DNA from: Gigaspora rosea
Lineage: Eukaryota > Glomeromycota > Glomeromycetes > Diversisporales > Gigasporaceae
Reading direction: 5' to 3'
DNA: 64,000 nucleotides
NCBI GenBank assembly: GCA_003550325.1
Contig: QKWP01000276.1
Span: 144,122-208,121, forward strand
The position numbers and the translations under genes were made by a program. Every line of letters begins with the position of its first letter. Position 1 is the stretch's first letter. The notes under the pieces are model-generated. The model was given only the letters and a program-made list of their open reading frames with translations. It had not been told where the DNA came from and did no database searches. This document shows positions 23,684 to 34,563 of this stretch, one piece after another.

Positions 23684-23989
23684 ACTTATTTGCACAGGTA
23701 ATACAAAATAAAAAAGGTAAACTAAGTGCATGAGATAAAAATTTAGGGTTAGGGCCTTAACGTTAGAGGCTATAGAGTTAGAGTGATGCTTAATATAAGT
23801 AAAATTTCATTCCTGTCATTTTTAATTAGTGCATTAAGATCGATTTAAACATTTGTTTTTGCGTATTTTCGCTTTTTTCTTCTTACGCGTGTTCGAATTC
23901 TTCGTTGGGCTGATCCGGAATAGTCAAAATTTGCACTCTCCAATTGGCTATTTCCTCTTCAGGAGCTTGTATTACCCATGCAAATAAGT
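23684..23989. mobile_element. GGTAATACAA-family MITE (copy 1)
   Basis: Inverted ends ACTTATTTGCACAGGTAAT and, reversed, ACTTATTTGCATGGGTAAT; about 306 bp. The interior holds TTAGGGTTAGGG, TAAGTAAAATTTC, a TTTTTAATTAGTGC block and GGGCTGATCCGG. The interior and the GGTAATACAA end recur at 39719 and 53973. Confidence 0.75.
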
Positions 23990-24828
23990 GGATACCATAT
24001 ACGTACGTACTGTAAGTATACGTACACAAGTACATAGTAGAAAAGCCATACCTATAAAAGATCGGTTTATAAAAATTAGTCTGGCAATAAATACATAAGT
24101 ATTTAAAAAAGAAATATCAATCAAAAGCATGGATTTGTATAGAAATATGCACTTTGTTCCTGGTAATAGTATATAGAAAAAATAATAGCTTTCTTGATGA
24201 TCAATACAGGAAATGAGGGCAGTGCTAAATTTCAAGTTGACAATGATGGAATGATCTACGGGTTGATGAGTAACAGAAAAATAAAAATTGTATATTATCT
24301 TATATTATAGATATAAAAGAATGTGGCAGTGTTAAAAAATTGATCTACAGGTTGAAGGATGAAATGAAAAATTGTAGTATTAGATTTCCTTTTCTAATTA
24401 TCTTTTTTATTTGTAACTATACTATATTATATCTATTTTCCTTATTTATTTTTTTATTATACTAGTATTATACTGCATAGATAAATAACGCGAACCAGCT
24501 ATACATAATCATATGACGAATCACCTCTTATGTCTTCTATCACATAATATTCTTAATATATAGAATAATTATGTACAAAATATTATTGCTTCTCTTTAGG
24601 ATGAATGAATATGAAGCATTTAAATATTACCAGATCACCCCTTATACAAAGAGAGTGTGTGATTAAAATTCATAGGAGACTTGAATGAACTTGAAGCATT
24701 CAATTATTAATGTTTTATTTGTGCCATTTAGAAAGCCATACAAATGATATGAGAGTTATAGGCGTGTAAAATTGAAAATGTATTAAAGTTAAAATAACAG
24801 AATAAAGATAGACTAGTTTAAATTATTT
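23990..24828. other. Noncoding, A+T-rich
   Basis: Small local duplications only (TGATCTACGGGTTGATGAGT near 24250 and TGATCTACAGGTTGAAGGAT near 24342; GAATGAATATGAAGCATT near 24603 and GAATGAACTTGAAGCATT near 24683). No gene recognised. Confidence 0.45.
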
Positions 24829-25896
24829 ATATCAGGCATAGGACATGTTCCATTCATTGCTTTTTATAATTAAAATTTTTAAAAAAACATATGAATTTAC
24901 TATATAACTTTGAGCTAAGATCTTCATCAATCTAACTTATTAACTTAAAATTAAATTTTACAATTATATAGAACAAGAAAAGAAGAAAAAATTGAGCTTA
25001 AAAATTGAATTAAAATTTTGCCAATTTTGCACAAAACGAAAATGTAACTTTACCAAAACAAATATTTTCTAATTTTAAGATGATGAGTATATGTAAAATC
25101 ATGCCCTGAACAACTTTACTTAGTCGACTAAAGTAGGTTACCTTGTAAAAAAAATGGGTTATCTATGTACTAAAGTTAAAAATTTTGAGTTTTAAATATA
25201 AAACTTTTTTTTGATTAGGTAACCTACTTCGGGCGCTTAAGCAAAGTTGTTCAGCATGTGATTCTACTTAGTTCAAAGCTGCCGCGCATTTTCTCAGACC
25301 TTTTACTAAGTAAAAAATGGGTTTAAAGTTGGGAAAAAAATTTTTCTAAAAAAAAAATTTTTTTTTGTTAAAAATTTTTTCCCAACTTTAAACCCATTTT
25401 TCACTTAGTAAAAGGTCCGAGAAAACGCGCAGCAGCTTTAGACCAATTAAAATCACGTGCCGAACAACTTTGCTTAAGCGCCCGAAGTAGGTTACCTAAT
25501 CAAAAAAAAAGTTTTATATTTAAAACTCAAAATTTTTAACTTTAGTACATAGATAACCCATTTTTTTTACAAGGTAACCTACTTTAGTCGACTAAGTAAA
25601 GTTGTTCAGGGCATGATTTTACATATACTCATCATCTTAAAATTAGAAAATATTTGGTTTTGGCAAAGTTACATTTTCGTTTTGTGCAAAATTGGCAAAA
25701 TTTTAATTCAATTTTTAAGCTCAATTTTTTCTTCTTTTCTTGTTCTATATAATTGTAAAATTTAATTTTAAGTTAATAAGTTAGATTGATAAAGATCTTA
25801 GCTCAAAGTTATATAGTAATTCATATGTTTTTTTTAAAAATTTAATATAAAAAGCATTTTGACCTATTTCAAGGGGACATATCCTATGCCTGATAT
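24829..25896. repeat. Giant near-perfect palindrome (foldback element)
   Basis: A 1068-bp inverted repeat with arms of about 530 bp meeting at an A/T-only centre near 25350. The ends are ATATCAGGCATAGGA and its reverse complement. Mismatches and small indels are few in the outer ~480 bp of the arms and more frequent near the loop and far ends. No coding frame or transposase is present, and no clear target duplication was seen. It is probably a foldback or long-TIR non-autonomous transposon. Confidence 0.85.
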
Positions 25897-26867
25897 GTAT
25901 TGATTATGTATTTAAAGCCAAAGGTTTGTCTTAATAAATTTTCTTAGACTTTGCTTTGATTAATAAACTCTAATTATAAGTTAGTAGGCATTTCAAAGCC
26001 AAAGGCAACTTATAATCTTTATTTTTGTATTGTCGAATTCTCAAACACTGCTTATTAGTATTAAACTATGCTAGTCATATTGTTTATTAAACTCTTAAAT
26101 TGATATATTGATTCCCATTATTACTACAATACATCGTTTAATTAGATTACTAATCTCGTTGTTTGATAGATATAAATTAAAATTGATCACTATATTAACT
26201 AATCAATATATTTAAGGCTTACATTGATACATTATTTTAATCAATACATTAATACCTCTTCTAATTAACTATACACCTTATCCTTGATCACATAATTATT
26301 GTCGCAGATCATAATTTAAAATGAAATTTACATTCTATACTTAACCTGCTAGCCTTCTAAAACCCATTAATACTTGTTTATTATAATTTTTTTAAAACTA
26401 ACCCTAACCCTAAAAAATGCACTCCAAAAAAATTTAGTTTTCGAGGTTTCATACTATCATTTAATTTTAATCTGGATTTCATTATGATCTGTCACAATTA
26501 TTACCTCACCTTATTTATATACATAATCTTTCTATTCAATTTCTTTTATGCCAAAGTAACCTCAAAATTTCTTATTATTAATTCTTACACTTACCTCTCA
26601 GAACAGGAATTTCATTTACTATCCAAGTAGCTTAAACTGGCAATATTCTGGTGCTCTCCCAATTGATAGTAACACCGGTATACTGACATAAAATTTTCAA
26701 TATCATTTGTTCCTGGTATTGACATTATTTGATTTAACTTAGAAACATAAAAATTATCAATTCAAAGTATCAAAACTATCTCATAATCTTGTTCTAGTTT
26801 TAACAAATTAATTATGCACATCCATTTCTGTTTTAGTCACGTGGCAACATACGTATTTATTTTACAT
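25897..26867. other. Noncoding; contains a dispersed repeat
   Basis: About 26305-26500 (TTTAAAATGAAATTTACATT, AACCTGCTAGCCTTCTAAAA, AACCCTAACCCTAAAAAATG, TTTCGAGGTTTCATA) recurs inverted at 62930-63130. The rest is A+T-rich without recognised genes. Confidence 0.5.
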
Positions 26868-27831
26868 TATTCACGCTCGGATCTTTTATTAAACATTATA
26901 TTATGAAGATACATATGGGAGTAGTGCTCCACCTCTTTACTTTCTCTTCTATTGTGACATACTTGTGCTTCTTTATCAATTTTACTACATGTTTACGTGT
27001 CATTTATCAATTTGTCACAGTGTTGCTCACGTGATGAAGTACGAAATGAGGATCGAAAGTATGAGCCTATGCTATGGTGAGGCGCATTCTACTTTCTTTT
27101 TTTCTTCTTTCTCTTTTTTTTTCCAAGCCAACCCTGTGGTGTGGCGCATTCAGCTTACTATGCATGACAACTGGCAAAATGCTAGATGCAAGACAAACGA
27201 AGTAAGAAAGCACTAAAATGTCCTATTTACGCCACATGTATCTTTTATATGCACCTAACCTGCATCACTATGATGATGTTAATCATATGAATATCCTTTT
27301 ATTCACATGAATTTCTATAATCTCAATCACATACAATCGCATGCATATCTATTGTCTTTCATATAAGCCTCAACTTGCATCAGCCACAAAGGGTGATCCT
27401 CGCGACAATAACCCTAGCGTGTCTTCGACTTAAGTAGCTCTCCCACAAAAATTGTTCACCCCTGAATTTTTAGCCAATCAAAATTTAAGATCAGGTGTAA
27501 CGTGATAGTCAAAACAAACGTTTTTTGTTTTCTAAGTAAAAAGTCGCGTATAAACCTAAAAATGCGTTATATTTGGGGTTAGGGGGAACAGCGTAGGGTT
27601 AGAATGCTCTATTAGTAAATTTCAGAAGAAACACTTTTAATTAGGCCGCAGAAGGTGGTTTCCTAATTAAAATTTAAAGCTATTTTTGTTTTTTGTAAAA
27701 AGGTGGTTTCGTTTCGAATTTTACGTTACACCTGCTCTTGAAATTTGATTGGCCAATATTACAGGGTGGACAGTTTTTTGTGGGAGAGCTAGGGACGTTC
27801 GTGACTTCGTCGACGCATTGGGCTAGTCAAG
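26868..27831 (+). mobile_element. Helitron-like non-autonomous element (copy 1), with nested MITE
   Basis: Begins TTATTCACGCTCGGATC after A. Ends with a hairpin-forming GCGTGACTTCGTCGACGC-like block and GGGCTAG followed by T, fitting A^element^T insertion and a CTRR end. There are no terminal inverted repeats. It shares its body with 46565-47436 (GATACAT-ATGGGAGTAGTG, TATGGTG-GGCGCATTC, CATATAAGCCTCAA, CGACAATAACCCTAGCGTG). It is interrupted by a TA-flanked MITE at 27437-27789. Confidence 0.55.
27437..27789. mobile_element. TA-flanked MITE nested in Helitron-like element
   Basis: Ends GCTCTCCCACAAAAATTG and, reversed, GCTCTCCCACAAAAAACTG, with TA on both sides; 353 bp. The interior has ATCAGGTGTAACGTGA near the left end and its rough reverse (ACGTTACACCTGCTCTTG) near the right. 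It carries a TTAGGG-like tract and a TAGTAAATTTC box (about 27579-27625). Confidence 0.75.
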
Positions 27832-28020
27832 TTACGCATGATCTTAAATTTCTATTGACTAAAAACTTGCAACATAAGAATCAATGCACTACCTAAATTT
27901 ATAAATATATTACGTACTTACGTACATGGCTTGAACAACGTTGGACAATGTAAGCATTACATAAATATTTACTGTAGGCAGTTTTCTACTGCATCTGTAT
28001 CTTAGGGATATTCTCCAACG

Positions 28021-29706
28021 ATGAGTAAAAATTATGATTTTTTTTTAAGAAGTATGATACATCTACACTATTTATGATTCATGTAGAAACCATACTAACT
28101 TTTTATTTTTAGTTGGTGTGGATGGTGAGCGATGCGTTGGTAAATCTAGTCTTATCTCTAAATTTGCCGAAACCGATTTTAAAAATGGAAAATACGAAGA
28201 AACCTTACAAGTATATGTAACAACCACGCACGTTCATCTGGATAATTACACCATTAAAGTAGAATTTTTGGAAGCAGGTATTAATAAAGTTTTCTAATAT
28301 ATACAGTATTAGTTATCTTATAGCGGGGAGCGGGTCAAAATCCGACAAACAGAATCCCGACAGGTCATAATCCCGACAAAAAAATCCCGACAATCAAAAT
28401 CCCGACAATCCCGACAACAAAAAAATCATTAAATTTATTTAAGTTAGGGTTAGGGTTAGGTGAGTGCCTAGGTTGAGCGCCTGGGCTAGGGTTTGGTTTA
28501 GTTGATTTTATAGTAAAGTTGCTCAAGGAAAACTTTTTTTAATTGTCGGGATTTTTGATTGTCGGGATTTTTTTGTCGGGATTATGACCTGTCGGGATTT
28601 TGTTTGTCGGGATTTTGACCCAAACCCCTTATAGCGAATAGAAAATATATATCGGGAATTTTTAGGCCACCAAAAAGCATAAGACAAATATTTAATTTAA
28701 TATATATTCATATTATTGTGTCAATTTGTTTGCCTTCATACAATAATACAATTTCATAGCACATTATTAATACGTACATTTGAAATGCTAACGCCATAAA
28801 ATAGCAAAATATGGGTATAAAACTTAATTTTCATAATTATTAATTATTTGGTGACTTTTTTTTATTGTCATTTTTTGTAGGGTGGAACCTGAAACCAAAT
28901 AAAAAGTGAGTTCTATATTTCTAATATTTATCTTTTTTTATTTAATGAAATTTTATTTATCTTATATTATCATAGTTATTATAGCTATATTGACGGTGCT
29001 ATACTTGTTTACGATGTTTCCAAGACCAATGGATTAGAGAAAATAAAAGAACTTTCACGTGAATATACTAACACCGATAGCGATTATGTAACTAATAAAA
29101 TTCCTATCATGATTATTGCAAACAAATGGGACGAATATAGGCAGAAAAGTAGAGACGACATTTTAAAAGAAATTAAAAATTTTGTTGGTTACGTAATGTA
29201 ATAATTAATGTCGTGTTATAAATAATTAAAATAAGAAGTTAATTTTCGCACAAATTAAACATTTTAGGAGTGGAATTTTTATATAATGTAACCTCAAAAG
29301 AAGAAAAAACTAGTGCTAGTATAGAAGAAATCCTAAAAAGTATTTTATACTATTTAAGTCAAGGATAAAAAATTGCATTATTAATTCATACACAATATCT
29401 ATTTTTTAATTTAGAATGCATATCCAGACTTTTGGATTTTAAAGGTAAAATTTATTAATAAAGTACTTATTTTTATATTATGGTTTCAATTGTTATATTG
29501 CATATTATTATTATTTAGAAATCAGTGATCTAAATGAATTAACATCTCCAAATAACCAACTTAAGCTCATGATGGAGCATGCAATAAAATTATATTTATA
29601 TGGGATCCCAAAGAAAATTATTTATAGTAGACGAAAACAGCTAGAAGTGCCAAATGAAGAAATGGATGGAATAAAGTCATTTTTATCGTTAGTATGTAGC
29701 ATATAA
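28021..29706 (+). CDS. Small GTPase-like (Ras/Rab superfamily) protein, 7 exons
   Basis: Exons inferred by GT-AG sites and frame: 28021-28051, 28113-28277, 28881-28905, 28976-29187, 29268-29339, 29415-29444 and 29519-29706. They sum to 723 nt, i.e. 240 residues plus stop. The N-terminus MSKNYDFFLRIGVDGERCVG leads into GKSS (P-loop, GxxxxGKS). The strand after switch I carries TTTHVHLDN. NKWD is the G4 base-recognition motif and VTSK the G5. The G3 site reads LEAGWN where DTAGQE is typical, so hydrolysis may be altered or absent. Exon 3 is only 25 nt. If intron 5 is retained, translation stops at 29368 giving 177 residues, the usual length of a bare G domain; the spliced form adds a tail (NQLKLMMEHAIKLYLYG) of unknown function. 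Intron 2 (603 bp) contains a MITE; other introns are 60-80 bp. The tandem splice-site array begins at the last exon's end. Confidence 0.8.
28326..28628. mobile_element. MITE in intron 2 of the GTPase gene
   Basis: A 303-bp foldback element with ends GGGAGCGGGTCAAAATCC and, reversed, GGGGTTTGGGTCAAAATCC, then repeated TCCCGACA words in both arms. Flanked by TTATAGCG on both sides (28318-28325, 28629-28636), an 8-bp duplication as made by hAT-type transposases. The interior contains TTAGGGTTAGGGTTAGG (about 28443) and TAGTAAAGTTGCTCAAGG (about 28511). Confidence 0.85.
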
Positions 29707-30660
29707 ACTAAGAATTTATTTGCATTGCATAATTGTACAGCATAAATAACCTATTTTCATTAATTACATGAATACTAGGAAGTGAGTGTGAATAAAATTA
29801 TTAAAATTAATTGGAGAATTCGTATATAATAAACAATATATTAATCAGATACGTTCATAAATTATCAGAGGGTGAACATAAGATATCATTTACATTTATT
29901 AAATCAGTGATACATTACGATACAACTAATAAATATTTAATTGATATAAACTTTTAGATTGTAAGTGTAATTTCAAATAATATCTGTGATAAATATGTTC
30001 TAATTAATTCTTAACTTACAGAATGTAAGCATAAATTTCAATAATCAGAATTCCTTGTGAACTAGTATTTAATTTATTGTATTATTAATGCTCTAATTTA
30101 TTAAGTTGGTTAGTTTCAATAATATTTATTTATTATATTATAATTTTATAATGAATTAATCAATACTCCAATCGATTACATAAATTACAGGAAGTAAGTA
30201 TAAATTTCAATAATACTGTAATTATTAAATTATAATTTTATAATAAATTAATCAATACTCCAATCGATTACATAAATCATAAATAAATTCAATGTTATTT
30301 ATTTATTAAATTATAATTTTATAATGAATTAATTAATACTCCAATCGATTACATAAATTACAGTTTGTAAGTATAAATTTCAATAATATTTATCTATTAA
30401 TTATAATTTTATAATAAATTAATTAATACTCCAATCGATTACATAAATTACAGGAAGTATAAATTTCAATAAAATTTATTTATTAAGTTGTAATTTTATA
30501 ATGAATTAATCAATACTCCAATCGATTACATAAATTACAGCATGTAAGTATAAATTTAAATAATACTGTAATTATTAAATTATGATTTTATAATGAATTA
30601 ATCAATACTCCAATCGACTACATAAATTACAGTATGTAAGTATAAATTTCAATAATATTT
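29692..30660 (+). repeat. Tandem ~90-bp units, each acceptor + 3 bases + donor
   Basis: About 11 units. Splice-like junctions AG|NNN|GT occur with the AG ending at 29692, 29778, 29868, 29957, 30021, 30190, 30363, 30453, 30540 and 30632. The spacings are 86, 90, 89, 64, 169, 173, 90, 87 and 92; the two double spacings each contain a decayed unit. The later units share AATACTCCAATCGATTACAT, then AAATTACAG, three variable bases (GAA, TTT, GAA, CAT, TAT), then GTAAGTATAAATTTCAATAA. The array starts at the last coding exon of the GTPase gene. See findings. Confidence 0.8.
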
Positions 30661-30663
30661 ATT

Positions 30664-31022
30664 GGGATTATATATATGTACCCAAAGGTACATATACCCG
30701 CATCATGTGACCTATAGATCACCACCAAAATTCAGGATCAGGTGTAACGTTACACAATCAGAAAAATTCAAAACAAATGTTTATTTTAACAAAAATCGCT
30801 CATTTCGCAAGAAACTGTATACTAAACCACCTTCTGTACATTAATTAAAAGTTTTCCTTGAGCGATTTTACTACATAATAGCCTAAACCCTAACCCTAAT
30901 ATAGTTTTCACCCTAACCCTAACCTAATATAAACAATGTTGATTTTGTATGTAATATCATATGATCAAAATAATGGGTACAAAAAAATTTAATGTACCCT
31001 ACGGGTATGACTAAATTAATTC
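30664..31022. mobile_element. MITE inserted in the splice-site array
   Basis: A 359-bp insert flanked by a perfect 9-bp duplication ATATTTATT (30655-30663, 31023-31031). The ends are only weakly inverted (GGGATTATATATATGTACCC against GAATTAATTTAGTCATACCC). A 9-bp duplication suggests Mutator-like transposition. The interior on the minus strand has TTAGGGTTAGGG and TAGTAAAATCGCTCAAGG. GATCAGGTGTAACGTT resembles the MITE at 27437. Confidence 0.75.
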
Positions 31023-31059
31023 ATATTTATTTATTAAATTATAATTTTATAATGAATTA

Positions 31060-31943
31060 TGGCGGTTTGCAGAAAGGTGTGACCCCATGATTTTCATGAT
31101 GATGATGCGGAGAATCTTTGAGATTCTAAATAGGGAATCTAAATTTAAGAATCATTAAAAATCCGTAAAAAATTTTATAATTATTTGATCAGTGATTACA
31201 TAACTAATACAGTAATATACTTGTCACTTTGATTAAAAATTATGTTGTCCAGGTATTTGTTTCCATGGATTCCCCATTTTTTATATAATCGTAACACTTT
31301 CTTTACCAAACCCAGAGACTTTTTCCATTATCTCTTTATTGAGTTTGTAAGCGAGATTTTCATTAGGCTTGTCAGTGTCTATTTCGCGACTTCAATTTTT
31401 TAAGTAGCGAATATTTTCTAACAATCTTCAAAGAATGGTGTGTTGAATCAAAGTTATCCAATTAGCATCATTTGCATCCGTTACTTTGGATGAACTAACC
31501 GAATATGCCACTAAATTATTAGGTTCTTTTGAATTAAAAATTGTTCGCCTTTACTAATATAAAGAAGATTCGTAATTTGCAATATTGAATAATTATCGTA
31601 ATATAAAAAAACTATACGCCATTTCAAGTCATCACTATGCGCAGGAGGCATCATGATATTTATTGAATTAAAATATAAATACAGAGATATAATATAACGA
31701 TTATACATGTATGATAATAAAGGAAAACATAAAGCGAATATTAAGTAATTTATTAAAATTTCACTTTATATTATGTAATTTGTTTTGTTTTGATAAATTA
31801 TATAAAATACCGATCATCAATGCCTGTATATAAAAATCTTTAAAATTCTCCAAGAATCGAAAAATCGATCAGAATCGGTCGATTTCACATGATTTCACAT
31901 GACATCATGATCTGCAGGGGTCACACCTTTCTGCAAACCGCTA
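31060..31943 (-). mobile_element. Tc1/mariner deletion derivative
   Basis: Ends TGGCGGTTTGCAGAAAGGTG and, reversed, TAGCGGTTTGCAGAAAGGTG, continuing TGACCCC, flanked by TA (31058-31059, 31944-31945); 884 bp. A minus-strand frame (31708-31511) contains MMPPAHSDDLKWRIVFLYY and a helix-like YSILQITNLLYISKG, matching the N-terminus of Glomeromycotina Tc1/mariner transposases. The catalytic DDE part is missing. It inserted at the far end of the splice-site array, just after a residual unit (31023-31057). Confidence 0.85.
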
Positions 31944-32090
31944 TAATTTCTATAATATGAAATTATCAAAGAAACTTAAATAGATTTTAAATTAATCTAT
32001 ATTACGAAATTATCAAAGAAACTTAAATAGATTTTACAATTAATTTCTATAATATGAATTTATCAAAGAAATTTTAAAGGCATTTCTGGA
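31944..32090. repeat. Short tandem repeat
   Basis: Three diverged copies of TATGAAATTATCAAAGAAAC followed by TTAAATAGATTTTA-like sequence (starting near 31955, 32004 and 32054). Noncoding. Confidence 0.7.
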
Positions 32091-32501
32091 ATTTATTTAT
32101 CCATTTTAAATATTCATTTATCAGTCATACATTTGCAACATACTGTATGTACTGTACGTTCGTGCCTACGCACCATCAAAGTTTGAATACATGTACGTAC
32201 GTCTATTATAAAGTAGCACGTGTGTACAATGTGTACAGTATGATAACACAATTTAGTACTGTATAGTACACGAAATCAAGTTGTTTACATATGTACGTAC
32301 GTAGAGTGTATATTTACTGAGTATGCGTATAGATCGGTTAATCAGTATAGTATTGTCAAAATTTATTAGCGTATACGTTTTACTATACTCATGTGATTTT
32401 GCGTATAATGATCATCGTACTATCAGTACATACGTATATAATCTATATTAAATACGATTTATACGTTTTTTTTTTAAACGATAAAACTCTTTTACTGTTT
32501 C
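32091..32501. other. Noncoding with GTACGTAC palindromes
   Basis: Several ACGTACGTAC-type runs and TGTACAGT words. No gene recognised. It may hold the promoter of the small frame at 32502. Confidence 0.4.
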
Positions 32502-32620
32502 ATGGATAAGATTAAAAAAAAGGTTTAAGCGCAAGTTTTTATGAAGAAGTAATTGATCTAACGATCGATTCTTCTTCAGAAAGTGACTTTCCAATTATTG
32601 ATCTAGGATTTGGGAATTAA
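32502..32620 (+). pseudogene. Possible small gene with a SUMO-interaction-like motif
   Basis: From about 32529 the frame reads SASFYEEVIDLTIDSSSESD then FPIIDLGFGN and stop. VIDLT followed by acidic/serine residues is the classical SUMO-interacting motif pattern. An ATG at 32502 (MDKIKK) is out of frame with it by one base at a run of eight A. Either the run is miscounted, the piece is the last exon of a gene with an acceptor near 32533, or it is a relic. Family unknown. The composition is much less A/T-biased than the flanks. Confidence 0.45.
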
Positions 32621-33935
32621 TGTAACGGTTAATTCTTAGTTATAAATTACACGTATCTTTATTAATATATATACTAATTTTTTAAAACTATAGCAAATAA
32701 TATATTTTTAATACACATTTTATTTAAATTAAAATAAACATTTATATTAAGATTCGGTCTAAATATAATCTAACTAAATTTTCAAATCTAAGTTACATAA
32801 TTTAAAAAAATATTAATGACTATAAAATTTGATAATACGCATACAAATTTTCATATTATTAATACCTTTTAAAATAGACATATAAATATTTATTAAGCTT
32901 GCGCTAGATTAGAATAAAATAAGATAAAATACAGAAATAAAAGTCGCTTTTAATAACTTGAGATAATTAATATAAGAAAAAATTGATTTATTTAAAGATA
33001 AACTCAGCTCTTGCAAAATATAAAACCGGCCAAGTCTATAGTAGTTATCAAAATCTTGCCAATTCGAAGATATTACTCTAAAGTGACCTAAAGAACAAGT
33101 GTTGGCAAAAAAAATTAGCATGTATTATCAATAACTTGAAGTAGTTAATATGAGAAATAAAATTCATTATTTGAAAATTAACCTCTTAATTCTTACAAAT
33201 ACATGACTTCCGAATTGAATATATTTATAAAACCAGCAAGCCTATTCTTACTAATAGCTTATTATATTCTTGCCAATTCGGAGATATTACTCAAGAGCAC
33301 CCAAAGAATATGTATTAATCAAAAATTAGTAAAATAAATAAAACATAGTAACAAAAGAAAAAAAAGTTAAATAACAACTTACTATAACGCAATCTAACCA
33401 AAGGAATTTAAAAATCACAAATAAACAAAGAAATAGACTATTAGAAAAGTACAACCAAAAAGACATAAAAAAACTAAGAAAAATCAACCTATAAACACAA
33501 AAAAAACCTACCTACACAAAGATCTCAGAAATGTTGATTTAGCGGTGTCTTTAGTTTTGCCGCGAAAAAAAAATCACGTATCATATATAAGTTATGTGTA
33601 ACGGAAGATGATCTCATGTAACACAATCACGTTACATACCCTGGTATTAATCGAACCCTAGCTTATCGTTAAAAATATAGTATGTATACTTACAAGTATA
33701 ATGAAATTTTTTTAGAGTATTGTACTCACAAGTATAGATGAGTATACTCTACAGTATAATGAGTATACTCTATAATATAAATATATACTATACTGAATAA
33801 ACAATCAGTACGCATACTTGACACCACATCTCCCACGTACGTACGTATTACACATTAAACATCTAAATGAATAGTAGGAAATGCTTCATCCATCCAAACG
33901 AGTTCATCATCGCATAGATCTTTTTTATCATGATT
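32621..33935. other. Noncoding; includes a two-copy ~200-bp tandem duplication
   Basis: About 32940-33120 and 33125-33325 are diverged direct copies (TAATAACTTGAGATAATTAATA / CAATAACTTGAAGTAGTTAATA, ATCTTGCCAATTCGAAGATA / ATTCTTGCCAATTCGGAGATA). Near 33720-33780 short GAGTATACTCTA palindromes cluster. No gene recognised. Confidence 0.6.
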
Positions 33936-34563
33936 TGTCAAAAATTTAATATCCGCATTTAGCAATATCAATCTTCAGTAAAAATTACCGTAAGTATTGT
34001 TTCAATTGATCGTAATACTTGAGCATGATCTCTATCACTAGAGAGAGATGCTTGAGAGCATCCTAAAATAATTTTTATTTCACTTTAACGATTAATTCAG
34101 CATCGGCAGACATTTATCCATTGAATTTCTAAACCTGAATATTAGTATGTATACGTATCAGCCCGAGATAACAGATAGAAATTTCTATTGTGGCACTTGC
34201 TAATGCATTATCACAAAATTTTAATTTTGTGTAATTAATATCGGAGAACTATTTCCGTCAATATTACTAGTCCGCCCTTATGTAGAAGAATCTATATTGT
34301 TAAATTGATTTTTCAAATTAGTCTGGAAGAAATATAAATTTAGCACATTATATTCATTCGACTCTATTATCGTTTGCTGATTTTCTAAACGATATATAAT
34401 AATTTCAACTAATTCTATGGAGATAGCACAATTTAATATTACCTCATCATTATTTGTTGGTGCAGCCCTTATTCTTAGGTTAGAATCATTCTTTTGAATG
34501 TTAATAGTAGACACTACTAATGGTACAATAAAGGAATTTTGGCCCTTTTTTCTCTTTTGTATT

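Noticed and set aside
28443-28466. Telomere or interstitial telomere
   Set aside because: TTAGGG-like runs here and at 30883, 48650, 56505 and 63016 are two to four imperfect units inside MITEs, not telomeric arrays.
29692-30660. CRISPR array
   Set aside because: Units are ~90 bp with only three variable bases. The genome is eukaryotic and no Cas-like genes are present.
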